Shown here piece after piece: positions 5,554 through 6,548 of a DNA stretch of 6,548 nt (its first letter is position 1; every line of letters starts with the position of its first letter). The notes under the pieces were generated by a model, which was given only the letters and a program-made list of their open reading frames with translations, ran no database searches and had not been told where the DNA came from. A program made the position numbers and the translations under genes. Origin of the DNA: Ignavibacteriales bacterium (GTDB taxonomy: Bacteria; Bacteroidota; Ignavibacteria; Ignavibacteriales; Melioribacteraceae); assembly GCA_007280825.1 (NCBI GenBank), contig QYQI01000108.1:1-6548 (forward strand), given 5' to 3'.

Positions 5554-6548
5554 TATTTAAGAAGAAGCATTTTTTTAGTTGAAGAATAACTGCCCGCAGT
5601 TAAACGGTAAAAATAAATCCCTGAAGGTAATTGTGAGTTAAGAATTGAGAATTGAGAATTATAAACTCCCGGTTCTTGATAATCATTTACAAGAGTTGCT
5701 ATTTCTCTGCCGATTGCATCATAAATCTTTAATGTAACAAAACTTCCTTTTGCTAATTGATAACTAATAACTGTCTCGGGATTAAATGGATTCGGATAAT
5801 TTTGATTAAGTTGAAATTCATTTGGCATAGATGAATTTGATCTAACATCTGTAACATTTTCTGAAATTTCTACATATGGAACAACTTTTCCGCTTGCATC
5901 TTTTCCGCCAAACACCGCTACAGTTCCTTTATAATTAACGGCCATTAAATTAGTCCTTGAATAATTTAATGGAGTTGAAGAAACTATGTTTAAGGATCCG
6001 TCAGATAAAATGGTAACTTCTTCAACAGAGTTAAGAGAGACATTGGTTTCGTTATATCCACCGATAATAAATCCTTTCTGGCTAATCGGATTATAAACTG
6101 CCGTTCCGCCTGCCCTTGCTTCAATCAACTTTTGTATCGGATCAGAAAAAGTTCGCGTTGGAACATTAAATTTTTTAATTGTTCTATTTACTCCGTTAAA
6201 TACTCCGCCAAAAATATAAATATTGGCGCCAACAATAAACGACATGTGCTGCCGAGGTTTGTCTCTAGAGGAATTAATTTTAGCAATTCCAGTATCCTTT
6301 TTTGTTATTAAATTATATTCAACAATGTATGGAAACTCCGGCGACCCGCCAGCATTTAATGAATCACCACCAATAATATAAAATTTGTCTCCTAATATGT
6401 GTCCTGTAGATAATGATCTACCGAAATTAGGTTCGCGATCGAAAACCGCTGCCGGTGATGTGGATAGTTTAAAATCCCAAGATTCAATTGTGTATTTATC
6501 TGTAGATAATTCAACAACTCCACCGTAATACATAATATTATTTTTCCA
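5553..6548 (-). CDS. Kelch-repeat protein with T9SS (Por) C-terminal sorting domain, N-terminus beyond window edge
   Basis: The frame is open through the right edge (five codons precede the first internal ATG at 6533), so the start and signal peptide are outside the window. Counting from that Met, kelch-type di-glycine strands recur about every 50 residues: 'YYGG' (2-5), 'FYIIGG' (51-56), 'IYIFGG' (105-110), 'GFIIGG' (154-159) and 'VAVFGG' (205-210). This indicates at least four blades of a beta-propeller. Residues about 238-326 are a type A T9SS sorting domain: 'QLNQNYPNPFNPETVISYQL', 'LKIYDAIGREIATLVN', 'PSGIYFYRL' and the basic end 'STKKMLLLK'. By family knowledge such proteins cross the outer membrane through PorU/SprA-type machinery and are released or surface-anchored after the domain is cleaved. 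The propeller's ligand is unknown. The repeat-derived insertion at 292-302 is described separately. It is coupled by TAATG to the downstream DUF5683-type gene. Confidence 0.9.
   Translation of the reverse strand, partial: WKNNIMYYGGVVELSTDKYTIESWDFKLSTSPAAVFDREPNFGRSLSTGHILGDKFYIIGGDSLNAGGSPEFPYIVEYNLITKKDTGIAKINSSRDKPRQHMSFIVGANIYIFGGVFNGVNRTIKKFNVPTRTFSDPIQKLIEARAGGTAVYNPISQKGFIIGGYNETNVSLNSVEEVTILSDGSLNIVSSTPLNYSRTNLMAVNYKGTVAVFGGKDASGKVVPYVEISENVTDVRSNSSMPNEFQLNQNYPNPFNPETVISYQLAKGSFVTLKIYDAIGREIATLVNDYQEPGVYNSQFSILNSQLPSGIYFYRLTAGSYSSTKKMLLLK
5629..5660 (-). repeat. Heptanucleotide tandem repeat inside the sorting-domain coding region
   Basis: On the coding strand the stretch reads as units AATTCTC, AATTCTC, AATTCTT, AACTCAC, then AATT, i.e. 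two exact and two degenerate copies of a 7-mer. Because three 7-mers equal seven codons, the protein gains a seven-residue periodicity, 'NSQFSIL' then 'NSQL' (292-302). It falls in a loop of the T9SS domain where other members have a short acidic/polar turn. Confidence 0.75.

Overview
The window looks like part of a low-GC chromosome from the Bacteroidota/Chlorobi/Ignavibacteria side of the FCB group. The strongest clue is the C-terminus of the rightmost gene, which carries a type IX secretion (Por) sorting domain: 'NQNYPNPFNPET', then 'LKIYDAIGREIATLVN', and a final lysine-rich strand. That wording is typical of Ignavibacteria and relatives. Most starts have no Shine-Dalgarno sequence, which also fits this group. 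Genus and species cannot be read from the sequence.

Left part (1-2545), all on the minus strand. A histidine kinase gene with two PAS domains (596-2176) is followed 20 bp later by a sigma-54-activator (NtrC-type) response regulator. The regulator starts at TTG with a clear ribosome binding site and runs off the left edge inside its AAA+ domain. Together they form a cytoplasmic sensor kinase/response regulator pair that should control sigma-54 promoters. Upstream of the kinase, on the same strand, is a short hydrophobic open frame (2261-2485) that may be a small membrane protein or the remnant of a larger gene.

Middle part (2572-4163). A peptidase-U32-family gene on the plus strand (2572-3795) has the family signature and iron-sulfur cysteines. 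It resembles the RNA-hydroxylation branch (TrhP/RlhA/UbiU-like) more than any real protease. It converges, with 2 bp between stop codons, on a small STAS-domain (anti-sigma-factor-antagonist-like) gene on the minus strand.

Intergenic part (4164-4734). This 571 bp AT-rich gap has no convincing gene but holds several structured elements. They are a possible promoter for the STAS gene, a GC-richer island with a bidirectional terminator hairpin that overlaps a competing inverted repeat, and a strong hairpin just after the next operon's stop codon. Two tiny open frames overlap the island on opposite strands.

Right part (4735-6548), minus strand. A kelch-repeat protein with a T9SS sorting domain, its N-terminus beyond the right edge, overlaps by one base (TAATG) an exported TPR-like/DUF5683-type membrane protein. 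The pair is probably one transcript ending at the intergenic terminator.

I see no clear new system. The most unusual material is the structured intergenic island, the broken small frames around it, and a heptanucleotide tandem repeat read through as part of the T9SS sorting domain.
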